Shown here: positions 50,420-59,573 of the stretch, in pieces | Position numbering within the stretch: the first letter of the stretch is position 1 | Layout: each line of letters starts with the position of its first letter | NCBI RefSeq assembly: GCF_000374025.1 | Contig: NZ_KB893181.1 | Span: forward strand, 125,919-189,918 | DNA length: 64,000 bases | From: Spirosoma panaciterrae DSM 21099 | GTDB lineage: Bacteria > Bacteroidota > Bacteroidia > Cytophagales > Spirosomataceae | Reading direction: 5' to 3' | Program-made: the position numbers and the translations under genes | The notes under the pieces: model-generated | The model's input: the letters and a program-made list of their open reading frames with translations, nothing else | Databases searched by the model: none | Told to the model about the DNA's origin: nothing

Positions 50420-51913
50420 TTATTCTTTCCAGCGCCATTCGTTGGCGATCTGTAAAGGCGTTCGCAGCCCTTGTGTTACGAGGTAATCGCGGGTTTGGGT
50501 ATCCGTTTGCCGACGGGCGGGAATATCATCGGCGTCGGCAAGGGCATACAGGAGCATGGTCGAATAGCGGACCGTATTCTTCAACTGGTCGGCATTGACC
50601 AGGTTCATACGGTCGCAGTTTGCATGATAACAGTCGAGTACAGATTTGGACAGATGGCCATTCATACCCACTACAGGAACGCCTTCGAGCATAAAAGGCT
50701 GGTGGTCGGAGTGTAGACCAGCCTGATTCTGCATATCATTCGGGAAAGCAGACTCTACCGATTTTATGCTTTCGCCAACATTGTTGAAGAACGGCACCAT
50801 ATCGGACCGCCCAAACGCATTCAGGCCGGTAGGGTCATTGGTCATGTCGAGGTTCATCATGTACCGAACGTTATCCAGTTGTCCCGACTTTTTCAGGTTT
50901 TCGACCATTGCTTTTGACCCCAGCAATCCCTGTTCTTCGCCCATAAACAGAACAAATTCAATGGTGCGTTTGGGCTTCAGTTTGAGAGCTTTAAACGTCC
51001 GGGCGATGTCGAGTACAGCAAATGAACCAATCCCGTTGTCGATGGCTCCGGTCGCCAGGTCCCATGAATCCAGGTGTCCGCCCACGATGATTTTCTCGTC
51101 GGGATATTTCGAGCCTTTAAGCGTAGCTACCACATTTCGGGCGCGAATTTTTCGGCTCGTGTTGGTCATGTCGATCATAGCCTGCAAGGGGCTATGCTCT
51201 TCCTGTATCCACGAACGTAGTGCTTCGCCACTTTCCAGCGAGATGCATACCGACGGAATCGGAATTAGTTTGCCGGTCACCGAAGCGGTGCCCGTCAGCA
51301 ATACATTACCGGGAACCAGATTGACCATAATCACTCCCGCAGCCCCGTGCTGAATGGCGAGTGCTGTTTTCTCGGAGCGGTGCAGGTTGCGGGCTCCTTT
51401 GGTAGGTGAGGATAAACCAATATTGACCAGCGCGATTTTGCCTTTCAGTTTGCCTTTTAGAGCCGCAAAGTCACCTTCCAGGCCGTTGCCGACATCAATG
51501 ATTTCGCCTTTTACATGCGCTTCGACCGGCGAGTGAGCCAGTGCTACGACTGGCACATCGCGGAAATTATCGCTTTTGGAAGGTACAACCGATAGGGTGA
51601 CTGTATCGCGGGCCCAGGCTTCGACTTCGAAGGGTTCATAACGAATCTCCTTGAACCCGTATGACGCTAGTAAATCAAAGGCATAGGCTTCGGCACGACT
51701 ACCGTTGGGGCTGCCAGTAAGTCGGTGGCCGACCTGTTCCGATGCCTGTGCAAGCGTTTCGTAAGCACGGCTATGAGCGGTTACTTCTTTGGTAATCCGG
51801 GCAAATGCCTTTTGGAGGGAGAGTTTTTCAGGGTAAAAAGCGGTCAGTGTACCAGCGGTGCCGATACATAACAAAACGAGCCGAAAACGAGGCACGTAAA
51901 ACGTCCGGGTCAT
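50420..51913 (-). CDS. Secreted M28-family zinc peptidase
   Basis: A 497-residue exported metallopeptidase. The signal peptide is at about 1-25 (FRLVLLCIGTAGTLTAF). A PA-domain insert (about 120-225) precedes the M28 domain: GGHLDSWDLATGAIDNGIGS (zinc ligands), GEEQGLLGSKA, MNLDMTNDPTG and GLHSDHQPF, plus YHANCDRMN as the distal His. It is paralogous in layout to the M28 protein at 6680-8050. It lies upstream of ftsL in the same direction with an 87-base gap, an unexpected neighbour for the start of a dcw cluster. Confidence 0.92.
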   Translation of the reverse strand: MTRTFYVPRFRLVLLCIGTAGTLTAFYPEKLSLQKAFARITKEVTAHSRAYETLAQASEQVGHRLTGSPNGSRAEAYAFDLLASYGFKEIRYEPFEVEAWARDTVTLSVVPSKSDNFRDVPVVALAHSPVEAHVKGEIIDVGNGLEGDFAALKGKLKGKIALVNIGLSSPTKGARNLHRSEKTALAIQHGAAGVIMVNLVPGNVLLTGTASVTGKLIPIPSVCISLESGEALRSWIQEEHSPLQAMIDMTNTSRKIRARNVVATLKGSKYPDEKIIVGGHLDSWDLATGAIDNGIGSFAVLDIARTFKALKLKPKRTIEFVLFMGEEQGLLGSKAMVENLKKSGQLDNVRYMMNLDMTNDPTGLNAFGRSDMVPFFNNVGESIKSVESAFPNDMQNQAGLHSDHQPFMLEGVPVVGMNGHLSKSVLDCYHANCDRMNLVNADQLKNTVRYSTMLLYALADADDIPARRQTDTQTRDYLVTQGLRTPLQIANEWRWKE

Positions 51914-52096
51914 GAGAGGATGGGTGGCAGAATTCCTTGCTAAATATACGAAAAGGTTTGTTGTCTTCGATGCCGAATGATTAGACGCAATAAATGGACA
52001 AAGCGTTCGAGGGAACTGAAAAAAAACATCAGTTATACGCAGCTATGACCCCGTCGGATTGGTTTTATACGTTTGTATCGGCAACTAATCGGTAAA

Positions 52097-52789
52097 TCAA
52101 CCTGTGGATTGGTGCTTCATCGGTTTAAGCTGAACCGTGAGTCGGTTGGCTAACCAATGCGGGTTGAGGCCTTCTAGACCAAACACACGATCCCAGCTTC
52201 GTTCGTAGCAGTGGGCTGCATCGGGAAACGTAGTGGATACCCTTAATGCCTGCTCATAGAAAGATACGGTTTTTTGACGTAAAAGGTTGCGATGAATGGC
52301 AAATTGTGCGCCCAGCACAAAGGTATATAAGTTAGGGCCATCCGTACCAAAAAGAGCCCGGTGAAACCCCCTCATATCCAGCCCATGTCCGTCTTCGTTT
52401 TTGCTCCAGGGCCGGAAGAGCCGATGCCCCTGATCGTCGTCGGTATCAATAAGGTGACCCAGCCAGTAAAAATGCGGGTCAGTGTGTTGTTCGGTGGAGT
52501 TGGCAAACCAGGACCCGTCGGTAAAAGCCCGCAACGTTTTCTTAAAATCATAGGCATGATCGAAGGGTTTGCCCTGGCAAAAGATTGACCACTCAGCTAG
52601 TGAATCGTAGCGACTAAGGATGTGATGCAGATAGGTGTGTGCTTCCCGCCCGACATTGGGTAGGGGAATAGCAGCGGGGCCTCCCGGATGATCGGGGCTT
52701 TTATCGTAAACCGTAATCTGTACGTCCTTCGGTATGTTTCGGAGCCAGCTCAGATCTTCGGTATAGTGAGCAACAACGAGTTCAGGCAT
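52097..52789 (-). CDS. DUF3431 domain protein
   Basis: A 230-residue protein matching DUF3431, a family with a glycosyltransferase-like look. Typical stretches: ELVVAHYTEDLSWLRNIP, ITVYDKSPDHPGGPAAIPL, NVGREAHTYLHHIL and WSIFCQGKPFDHAYDF. The NVGREAHTY segment is the best conserved. No signal peptide, so cytoplasmic. Enzymatic function is not established for the family. It stands alone between an M28 gene and the S9 peptidase gene. Confidence 0.85.
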   Translation of the reverse strand: MPELVVAHYTEDLSWLRNIPKDVQITVYDKSPDHPGGPAAIPLPNVGREAHTYLHHILSRYDSLAEWSIFCQGKPFDHAYDFKKTLRAFTDGSWFANSTEQHTDPHFYWLGHLIDTDDDQGHRLFRPWSKNEDGHGLDMRGFHRALFGTDGPNLYTFVLGAQFAIHRNLLRQKTVSFYEQALRVSTTFPDAAHCYERSWDRVFGLEGLNPHWLANRLTVQLKPMKHQSTG

Positions 52790-52802
52790 CTATTAAGCGG
52801 AT

Positions 52803-52860
52803 AAGCGCAAACGTTTCACAAAGAACGCAAAGCGTCTGTTAATTTCTTTACGTTCTTTGT
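52803..52860. repeat. Imperfect inverted repeat upstream of the S9 peptidase gene
   Basis: ACAAAGAACGCAAAG (52818-52832) pairs with CTTTACGTTCTTTGT (52846-52860) at 14 of 15 positions. GCGCAAA just before it (52805-52811) has a matching TTTGCGC after it in the 52865-52885 region. It looks like a palindromic dispersed repeat; no T-run marks it as a terminator. Confidence 0.6.
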
Positions 52861-52900
52861 ATATCCTTTTGCGCCTTTACGCTTGAGCTACTCTCTTCGT

Positions 52901-55018
52901 ATGAAACGGACGTATTTTGCGCTTTTCTGTTTATTGACATCCCTTAGTATGACGCAGGCACAATCCCCGATAGGCCCTAAAGCCACTATTAAACCCAAAG
53001 AACTTAATACCAATGGCCACAAACGGATCGATAACTATTATTACCTCAACGAACGCGAAAACCCGGAGGTTATCGCGTACCTGAACGCCGAAAATGCGTA
53101 CCTCGAACAAGTACTTACTCCGGTAAAAGACCTGCGAAAAAAGCTGTTCGATGAAATGAAAGGCCGCATCAAAGAGCAGGATGAGTCGGTGCCCTACAAA
53201 GAAGGTAATTATTACTACTATAGTCGCTATGTCATGGGCGGAGAGTATCCGGTCTATTGCCGGAAAAAAGGGTCACTCGATGGCCCGGAAGAAATTCTCT
53301 TTGATGGTAACGCGATGGCGAAAGGCCATAACTACTACCACTTGGGCGGCTACGAAGTGTCGGACAATGAAGAACTGGCCATTTATGCCGAAGATATTGT
53401 AAGCCGTCGGCTCTATACGCTGCGGGTCAAGAACCTGAAAACCGGGAAGGTCTATTCCGACAGAATCCCGGATGTGGAGGGCGATAATTTTGCCTGGGCT
53501 GCTGACAACAAGACGCTATTCTATATCAAAAAAGACCCGCAAACGCTGCTGGGCTATCAGGTGTATCGGCATGTGCTGGGGACAAGTCCTCAGACTGATG
53601 TGTTGGTCTATGAAGAAGCCGACAACCAGTTCTATATGGGCCTGGGTCGGTCAAAATCAAAGAAATACATTGCCATTGGCTCCGATCACAACGGCGTTGC
53701 AACCGAGTATCGCTTACTGGAAGCTAGCCAGCCAATGGGCCCGTTTAAGGTGTTTCTGCCGCGAGAGAAAGGCCACGAGTACGACATTGTACACGATCAG
53801 GATAAATTCTACGTCCGTACCAACTGGAAAGCTGAGAATTTCCGGCTCATGGAAGTGCCGGAAGGAAAAACGGCGGATCGTACTGCCTGGAAAGAAGTCA
53901 TCCCGCATCGGCCCGATGTGTATCTGGCTAATATGGATGTGTTTGTGAACCATCTGGTGCTGGGCGAACGGAAAGATGGCCTGACCGACATCCGGGTTAT
54001 AAACCAGCAGACCAAAACTGACGAATACCTCGATTTTGGAGAGCCTGCTTATGTCGCTGGTATTGGGTACAATCCAGATTTTAACACCAACATGCTTCGA
54101 TTCAGCTATTCGTCACTGACAACGCCCAACTCGACCTTCGATTACAACATGGACACGAAGGAGAAAACAGTAAAGAAGCAGCAGGAGGTACTGGGTGGTT
54201 TCGACAAGGCCAATTATGTATCGGAGCGGGTGTATGCCACTTCCCGCGATGGCGTACAAGTGCCTGTGTCACTGGTGTATCGTAAAGGAACGCCCAAAGA
54301 CGGTTCGGCTCCTTTGCTGCAATACGCGTACGGTTCCTACGGCTACTCGATTGATCCCAGCTTTAGCTCGACACGGCTAAGTCTGCTGGATCGGGGATTT
54401 ATTTTCGCCATTGCCCACATTCGGGGGGGGCAGGAAATGGGGCGTCGGTGGTACGAAGACGGTAAGATGCTCAAGAAGAAAAACACCTTCAACGACTTTG
54501 TGGATGTGTCGGAGTATCTTATTAAGAATAAGTACACGAGTGCCGATAAACTCTTTGCGATGGGCGGTAGTGCGGGTGGTTTGCTGATGGGTGCTGTAAT
54601 CAATCAGGCTCCGCAGCTCTATCGGGGGGTAGTTGCATCGGTCCCGTTTGTGGATGTCGTAACAACCATGCTCGACGAGAGTATTCCGCTGACAACGGGT
54701 GAGTTTGAAGAATGGGGAAATCCCCAAAATCAACCCTATTACGAGTACATGCTATCGTACTCGCCTTACGATAATGTAGAGAAAAAAGCGTATCCTAACC
54801 TGCTCGTAACAACCGGATTACATGATTCGCAGGTGCAGTATTGGGAACCTGCCAAATGGGTAGCCAAACTGCGGGCGCTGAAAACCGACAACAACCAGTT
54901 GTTGCTTCATACCAACATGGAGGCAGGTCACGGTGGTGCATCGGGACGTTTTCAGGTGTTGAAAGAGATCGCCCTGGAATATGCCTTCATACTGAATCTG
55001 GTCGGGATTACACAATAG
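52901..55018 (+). CDS. Secreted prolyl oligopeptidase / oligopeptidase B-like (S9)
   Basis: A 705-residue serine peptidase. Signal peptide (MKRTYFALFCLLTSLSMTQAQ), an N-terminal seven-bladed propeller (about 75-415), and an alpha/beta hydrolase domain. The nucleophile is in MGGSAGGLLMG, preceded by IAHIRGGQEMGRRWYEDGK; the catalytic His is in EAGHGGASGRF and the acid in TTGLHDSQVQYWEP. DNYYYLNERENPEV is typical of the oligopeptidase B branch, which cleaves after basic residues. The frame opens at TTG 52883, but ATG at 52901 begins the signal peptide. Confidence 0.94.
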   Translation: MKRTYFALFCLLTSLSMTQAQSPIGPKATIKPKELNTNGHKRIDNYYYLNERENPEVIAYLNAENAYLEQVLTPVKDLRKKLFDEMKGRIKEQDESVPYKEGNYYYYSRYVMGGEYPVYCRKKGSLDGPEEILFDGNAMAKGHNYYHLGGYEVSDNEELAIYAEDIVSRRLYTLRVKNLKTGKVYSDRIPDVEGDNFAWAADNKTLFYIKKDPQTLLGYQVYRHVLGTSPQTDVLVYEEADNQFYMGLGRSKSKKYIAIGSDHNGVATEYRLLEASQPMGPFKVFLPREKGHEYDIVHDQDKFYVRTNWKAENFRLMEVPEGKTADRTAWKEVIPHRPDVYLANMDVFVNHLVLGERKDGLTDIRVINQQTKTDEYLDFGEPAYVAGIGYNPDFNTNMLRFSYSSLTTPNSTFDYNMDTKEKTVKKQQEVLGGFDKANYVSERVYATSRDGVQVPVSLVYRKGTPKDGSAPLLQYAYGSYGYSIDPSFSSTRLSLLDRGFIFAIAHIRGGQEMGRRWYEDGKMLKKKNTFNDFVDVSEYLIKNKYTSADKLFAMGGSAGGLLMGAVINQAPQLYRGVVASVPFVDVVTTMLDESIPLTTGEFEEWGNPQNQPYYEYMLSYSPYDNVEKKAYPNLLVTTGLHDSQVQYWEPAKWVAKLRALKTDNNQLLLHTNMEAGHGGASGRFQVLKEIALEYAFILNLVGITQ

Positions 55019-55160
55019 AGCTTGTTAGGTGGCTAGCCATTCATGTAAATGCGCCGGTCTAAGCTAGTTTAGCGTATGCCGCAAGGGCGTTTTGGTCTGC
55101 ATAATAAAAAATAGTCTAATGTATTCTTACGGATCTCCTGATCTTCGATAGTCTCTATAT

Positions 55161-56297
55161 ATGTCTCAGCTTGTTCGTATTCCAACACCCGGTAAAGACA
55201 AAACTCCGCTCTCGAAGGCGCAGAAGGAGTTTAACCGATTGACGAAGAAAATAGGGGAGTTGGAAAACGAACTGGCGCAGTTTCGGGCAACGGCTACGCA
55301 AATTCAGCAACGGGTGTATTCTGAGTATGAGCCTTTGCTTCGCTCATTCAATACGCTTCGTGCCGATCTGGTGCGGCTGTTCGATCGGGCTCACGATAGG
55401 CCCGAAACTACCAGGACGGAGCGGAAAAAACTGGCCGATATTATCCTCAATCTGGCTTATGAACTCATTAGCGAACATGGGTTGGATGAGCTAAAGCCAG
55501 TTTTCGATAAATACGACAAAGCCGGTTATGATGCTACCGATACAGAGGCCGATCTACAGGTTTCGGAAATCATGAAAGAGATGGTAGGGGCCATGTATGG
55601 TATCAAATTCGAGGAGGGCGTTGATGTAAGTACGCAGGATAAGTTTATGGCGTATATGCAGGAACAGATGCAGGCAAAACAGGCCGAAGCCGAGCAGCGC
55701 CAGCAACAAGCTCAGGAGCAACGTGCTCAAAAACCCAAATCGGCGAAGCAACAGGAGCGTGAAGCGAAAAAACTGGTTGAGGAACGGAATATCACCAAGG
55801 CGGTCAGAACGCTCTACATGGATCTGGTAAAAGCCTTCCACCCCGACCGCGAACGCGACGAAGACGAGAAGGCCCGGAAAACGGAAATCATGAAACGGGT
55901 GACCGAAGCCTACGAAAAAAGCGATCTGCTTGCACTGCTGAAACTCCAGCTTGAGTTCAATCGAATCGATCAGCACCATCTCGAATCGCTGGCCGACGAT
56001 CAGCTTCGGTATTATAATAAGATACTGAAACAACAGGCCGATGAACTTACCAATGAATTGTATGGCTTGCAGAGCCAGCTTGCAGCAGCACTCAATAAGT
56101 CACTGATGATGGTTGGCTCGGCGTTCAGTCTGGAGTTTAGTTTCAACAACGACATTCGCGAGTTGAAAAAAAGTATTAAAGAAACGAAGAAAGATCTCAA
56201 AGAGTTGGCCAGCCCAGCCGTATTGAAAGCATTTCTGAAAACGTATAAAATTCACAAGGCAAACGAGTTCGATATGCTGGGCGGACTGTTCGGCTGA
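55161..56297 (+). CDS. Protein with central J-domain flanked by coiled coils
   Basis: A 378-residue protein without signal peptide. N-terminal coiled coil (about 18-60), a helical region (about 75-160), then a Gln/Glu/Ala-rich coiled coil (about 165-215). Residues about 215-265 resemble a J-domain: LYMDLVKAFHPDRE with the HPD motif at His227-Pro228-Asp229, followed by EIMKRVTEAYEKSDLLALLKL. The C-terminal third is again helical and charged. J-domains stimulate DnaK ATPase, so it may be a specialised DnaK co-chaperone. It has none of the Gly/Phe, zinc-finger or C-terminal parts of DnaJ. Client unknown. Confidence 0.82.
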   Translation: MSQLVRIPTPGKDKTPLSKAQKEFNRLTKKIGELENELAQFRATATQIQQRVYSEYEPLLRSFNTLRADLVRLFDRAHDRPETTRTERKKLADIILNLAYELISEHGLDELKPVFDKYDKAGYDATDTEADLQVSEIMKEMVGAMYGIKFEEGVDVSTQDKFMAYMQEQMQAKQAEAEQRQQQAQEQRAQKPKSAKQQEREAKKLVEERNITKAVRTLYMDLVKAFHPDRERDEDEKARKTEIMKRVTEAYEKSDLLALLKLQLEFNRIDQHHLESLADDQLRYYNKILKQQADELTNELYGLQSQLAAALNKSLMMVGSAFSLEFSFNNDIRELKKSIKETKKDLKELASPAVLKAFLKTYKIHKANEFDMLGGLFG

Positions 56298-56346
56298 TCG
56301 CATACGTTTCGGGTTCACTTATTCCTACCCTTATTAACGCAGTACC

Positions 56347-57876
56347 ATGCGTATGTTTAAACGCTTCCTTTTTCCAGTTTATAGTTTTATTGGATTAGCC
56401 ATTGTGGTGGGTAGCTGTCATTCAGGCAGTAAGGACGCACTCGATAATCCACTCATTGCCGAAGGGAAAATTCTGGCCGAAAAACACTGCGGCACCTGCC
56501 ATCTGTTGCCGTCGCCTGAGTTGCTGGACAAAGAAACCTGGGTAAAGTCGGTTTTACCAGCGATGGCGCCTAATCTGGGTCTTGAAGCGTATCCGGGTGG
56601 AAATTATTATGCTGGCCCGCAGGCAGCCATTTCGTTCGAAAACTGGCAGAAACTGATGGCTTATTACGAAACGCTGGCCCCGCCAAAGTTGAAAGAAGCG
56701 GCCTTGCCGACCGAACCTCTCAGCGATTGGGCCGTTTTTTCGCTCGAAAAACCCCAGGCCGATACCACTAAAACGGCGATGACAACAATGGTAGCTATCG
56801 ATACCATTGGTCATCGGATTTATTCGAGCGATGCCCTTCGGTCGGATCTTACCCAGTGGAATCAGCAGCTACAGATGACAGGTAATCAGCCATTGCAATC
56901 GGCGGCTGCGCAGGCTACGTTTTTTCGGGACAAATCGGGGGCTGAACAAGGGGTATTTACCTGTATGGGCACCATGCGGGCGGCCGACATAGCCCGGGGT
57001 GAGCTGGTAACCATGCGTATTTCGGGTAAACTGCCAGCCGATACGTCCACGGTGTATGCCAATTTGCCCCGCCCCTTAGAATCGGTTGCCACCGATTTGA
57101 ACAAAGATGGTTTGACGGATTGGGTCGTTTGCGGCTTTGGTCATTTACAGGGAGGGTTATACTGGCTGAAGCAGCAGCCCAATCATCAGTTTGCGAAAAT
57201 CGCGATTCGAGAGGTAGCGGGGGCTATCCAAACAACCATTGGTGATTTTAATGCCGATGGCTGGCCTGATCTGGTCGTTTTATTTGCTCATGCCGACGAA
57301 GGAATCTGGCTGTTTCTGAACGATAAAAAAGGCGGATTCACAGAACGCAATCTGCTTCGGTTTCCGTCGGTATATGGCTCCACAAGTTTTCAACTGGTCG
57401 ACTTCAACAAAGATGGCCGGCTGGATATTTTGTACACCTGTGGCGACAATAGCGATTATTCCAAAATTCTGAAGCCGTATCATGGTCTGTATATTTACCT
57501 GAACGAAGGCGATTTTCGGCTGAAACAAGCCTATTTCTACCCAATCAATGGCTGTACAAAAGCAATGGCTGTGGATTTCGATCAGGATGGTGATCTGGAT
57601 ATTGCTACTATTGCCTTTTTTGCTGATTTTCTGCACACTCCAGGCGAAAACTTTCAGTATTTCGAGCAGCAGACACCCTTGCGTTTTCAGGCCCATGTGC
57701 TACCCATCCACACCTATGGTCGCTGGATCTGTATGGATGTGAATGATGTGGATCAGGATGGCGATGCGGATGTGGTACTGGGTAACTTTTCAAAGACGTT
57801 TATCATTCAGGAAAATCTTAAACCAACCTGGGATACGCACCTGCCCCTGATTGTGCTGAAGAATAAGACGCATTAA
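56347..57876 (+). CDS. Lipoprotein with cytochrome c motif and FG-GAP/VCBS repeats
   Basis: A 509-residue exported protein. The signal ends in VVGSC, with Cys24 as likely lipid-attachment residue. A short cytochrome c-like segment follows: EKHCGTCHLL (heme motif Cys48, Cys51, His52). From about residue 250 on are FG-GAP/VCBS-type repeats with calcium-binding-like loops: DLNKDGLTDW, DFNADGWPDL, DFNKDGRLDI, DFDQDGDLDI and DVDQDGDADV. The repeats probably make a beta-propeller. The combination suggests a heme-bearing surface or periplasmic protein; its partner is unknown. A hairpin terminator separates it from the next gene. Confidence 0.87.
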   Translation: MRMFKRFLFPVYSFIGLAIVVGSCHSGSKDALDNPLIAEGKILAEKHCGTCHLLPSPELLDKETWVKSVLPAMAPNLGLEAYPGGNYYAGPQAAISFENWQKLMAYYETLAPPKLKEAALPTEPLSDWAVFSLEKPQADTTKTAMTTMVAIDTIGHRIYSSDALRSDLTQWNQQLQMTGNQPLQSAAAQATFFRDKSGAEQGVFTCMGTMRAADIARGELVTMRISGKLPADTSTVYANLPRPLESVATDLNKDGLTDWVVCGFGHLQGGLYWLKQQPNHQFAKIAIREVAGAIQTTIGDFNADGWPDLVVLFAHADEGIWLFLNDKKGGFTERNLLRFPSVYGSTSFQLVDFNKDGRLDILYTCGDNSDYSKILKPYHGLYIYLNEGDFRLKQAYFYPINGCTKAMAVDFDQDGDLDIATIAFFADFLHTPGENFQYFEQQTPLRFQAHVLPIHTYGRWICMDVNDVDQDGDADVVLGNFSKTFIIQENLKPTWDTHLPLIVLKNKTH

Positions 57877-57882
57877 TTTACC

Positions 57883-57923
57883 AGACCTGTTGTAAGTCGA
57901 AAGGTCTGTCTTACAACAGGTCT
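57883..57923. terminator. Bidirectional hairpin between convergent genes
   Basis: AGACCTGTTGTAAG (57883-57896) and CTTACAACAGGTCT (57910-57923) are perfect 14-base complements with a 13-base loop. It lies just after the stop of the cytochrome/VCBS gene and before the convergent oxidoreductase stop. T-runs are weak, so terminator use is inferred from position. Confidence 0.7.
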
Positions 57924-57960
57924 AGTGGCTGTAATATGGAGCAATCTGATAGGTCGCGTC

Positions 57961-59244
57961 TTACAGTAAGTCCCAGCCTTTGCGGTATTCCCTGGAGAGC
58001 AAGGCATTGGCATCGGCATTGTGTCTGAATTTCTCCTTATGCGCATTCCACTCCAGAGGTTGCCCCAGCCGATACGAAATTAAACCCAGATGCATGGGCA
58101 AAGTCATCTGACGGGCATAGGCCAAATTGGATTCGGGCTGTTTTCGGGACTTGACCGAGTCGATAAAGTTTTGCTGATGACCGGGCGATCGTTCGATTGT
58201 GATGGGGATTTCGGCTATATCAGCCATCGTTACGCCGTTTATTGTAATCTCACGGGTGTTATAGTCGCAAAGAAGTGTGCCTTTTTCGCCTTCGAAATAA
58301 GCACCAATACCTCTTTTGGCGGCACCGGGTACATCGGGTGGGGTACTGGTCCAATGGAGATTCAAGCCATCAAATTCATAATCAATATCGATCCACTTGG
58401 GGGCGTCACCGATGCCTTCGGGAGCTTCACCTTTAGCCTGTATTCGTTTTAATCCGGTCGGATTAATTGACCACCAAACGACATCGGCAATATGGCACCA
58501 GAAGTCCTGAAACACACCGCCTGAGTAATCCAGAAAATAGCGGTACGTAAAATGGCAGCGTTCGGGTGTGTAGAGTGATACCGGAGCGGGGCCCTGCCAC
58601 ATATCCCAGTTTAATGTAGAAGGGGGCGTTTGGTAATTGGCTGGGCCAAGTACAGGCGGAAAGCCCGTTTTCCAGAGCCGTACAGTATGCACTTTACCGA
58701 TAGCGCCTGCTTTGATAAGCTCCACGACCCGATGGTAATTGTCGCCGGCATGGATTTGCGTACCTAGTTGGAAAATGCGATCGTAACGATTCAACGCCTT
58801 CAGCATTTTCTGGCCTTCACGCACACTGTACGACAGCGGTTTTTCACCATAAACGTCTTTCCCGGCCTGAAACGCCATAATGGCGATCTGGGCATGCCAG
58901 TGGTCGGGGGTGGCACAGGTGATCGCATCAATATCGTTTCGGTCGAGCAGGTAGCGGAAGTCAGGATAGGTTTTGGCGGTCGTATTGGGTTGTAAGGTTT
59001 GTAAGGTAGAGAGTGCTTTGGCCAGATGGGTTTCATCAACGTCGCACAAACCTACCACCTCAACCTCAGGTAATTTGGCAAACCAGTTTAGGTGATTGGT
59101 TCCCATGCCGTTTATACCGATATGGGCAACACGAACCCGGTCGCTGGGGGCAACTTTCCGTTTCGGGTAGGCTCCAAATGTTAGGCTGAGCGCAGCGGCA
59201 CTACTCTGTTTTAGAAAATCACGGCGGTGAAGAAGATGGCTCAT
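57961..59244 (-). CDS. Tat-exported Gfo/Idh/MocA-family oxidoreductase
   Basis: A 427-residue NAD(P)-dependent oxidoreductase. The N-terminus has a twin-arginine signal (LLHRRDFLKQSSAAALSLTF), so the folded protein with cofactor is exported. The Rossmann fold has RVAHIGINGMGTNHL and VVGLCDVDE; DAITCATPDHWHAQIAIMAF and KDVYGEKPLSYSVREG contain the catalytic-region Lys typical of the family. The C-terminal half is the family's beta-sheet substrate domain (GGVFQDFWCHIADVVWW). Such exported members act on sugars or sugar alcohols, substrate unknown. Confidence 0.92.
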   Translation of the reverse strand: MSHLLHRRDFLKQSSAAALSLTFGAYPKRKVAPSDRVRVAHIGINGMGTNHLNWFAKLPEVEVVGLCDVDETHLAKALSTLQTLQPNTTAKTYPDFRYLLDRNDIDAITCATPDHWHAQIAIMAFQAGKDVYGEKPLSYSVREGQKMLKALNRYDRIFQLGTQIHAGDNYHRVVELIKAGAIGKVHTVRLWKTGFPPVLGPANYQTPPSTLNWDMWQGPAPVSLYTPERCHFTYRYFLDYSGGVFQDFWCHIADVVWWSINPTGLKRIQAKGEAPEGIGDAPKWIDIDYEFDGLNLHWTSTPPDVPGAAKRGIGAYFEGEKGTLLCDYNTREITINGVTMADIAEIPITIERSPGHQQNFIDSVKSRKQPESNLAYARQMTLPMHLGLISYRLGQPLEWNAHKEKFRHNADANALLSREYRKGWDLL

Positions 59245-59573
59245 AAGAAAAGGCGATGGCTGCTAATACCTGACAGTTTACCATCATAATACAAAGCACC
59301 TACTAATCTACTATTCAGGCTGCTATAAAAATTAAGTAAACTAATTCTGTATAAAAGTTATCTATATAATTTACTTATCAAACTATATATGAACATAAAG
59401 GTGCCGATTAATATATTTATTTTTGGCGACATACATATAAATATATGTTTACCTACCTAAAAGATGAATAAGTTAACATAAGTATTATAAAAGTTAATAT
59501 AATTCATCTTTAGTTAATATTTCGTTGTAAAAATTTCTTTTCTTTTAATAAACAACGTAAATGCCTCACGTAT
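59245..59573. other. AT-rich upstream region of the 1197-residue protein gene
   Basis: About 330 bases, very AT-rich, without a credible gene. TATTTTTG at 59418-59425 is an exact match to TAnnTTTG but is about 150 nt from the start and has no TTG element at the usual spacing. The gene to the right has lower GC than most of the window, and this region shares that character. Confidence 0.5.

Noticed and set aside
55554..56033. 159-codon Leu/Phe-rich open frame antisense to the J-domain gene
   Set aside because: The Leu-rich text is the complement of Glu/Lys/Gln-rich coiled coil codons, a usual artefact, not a membrane protein.
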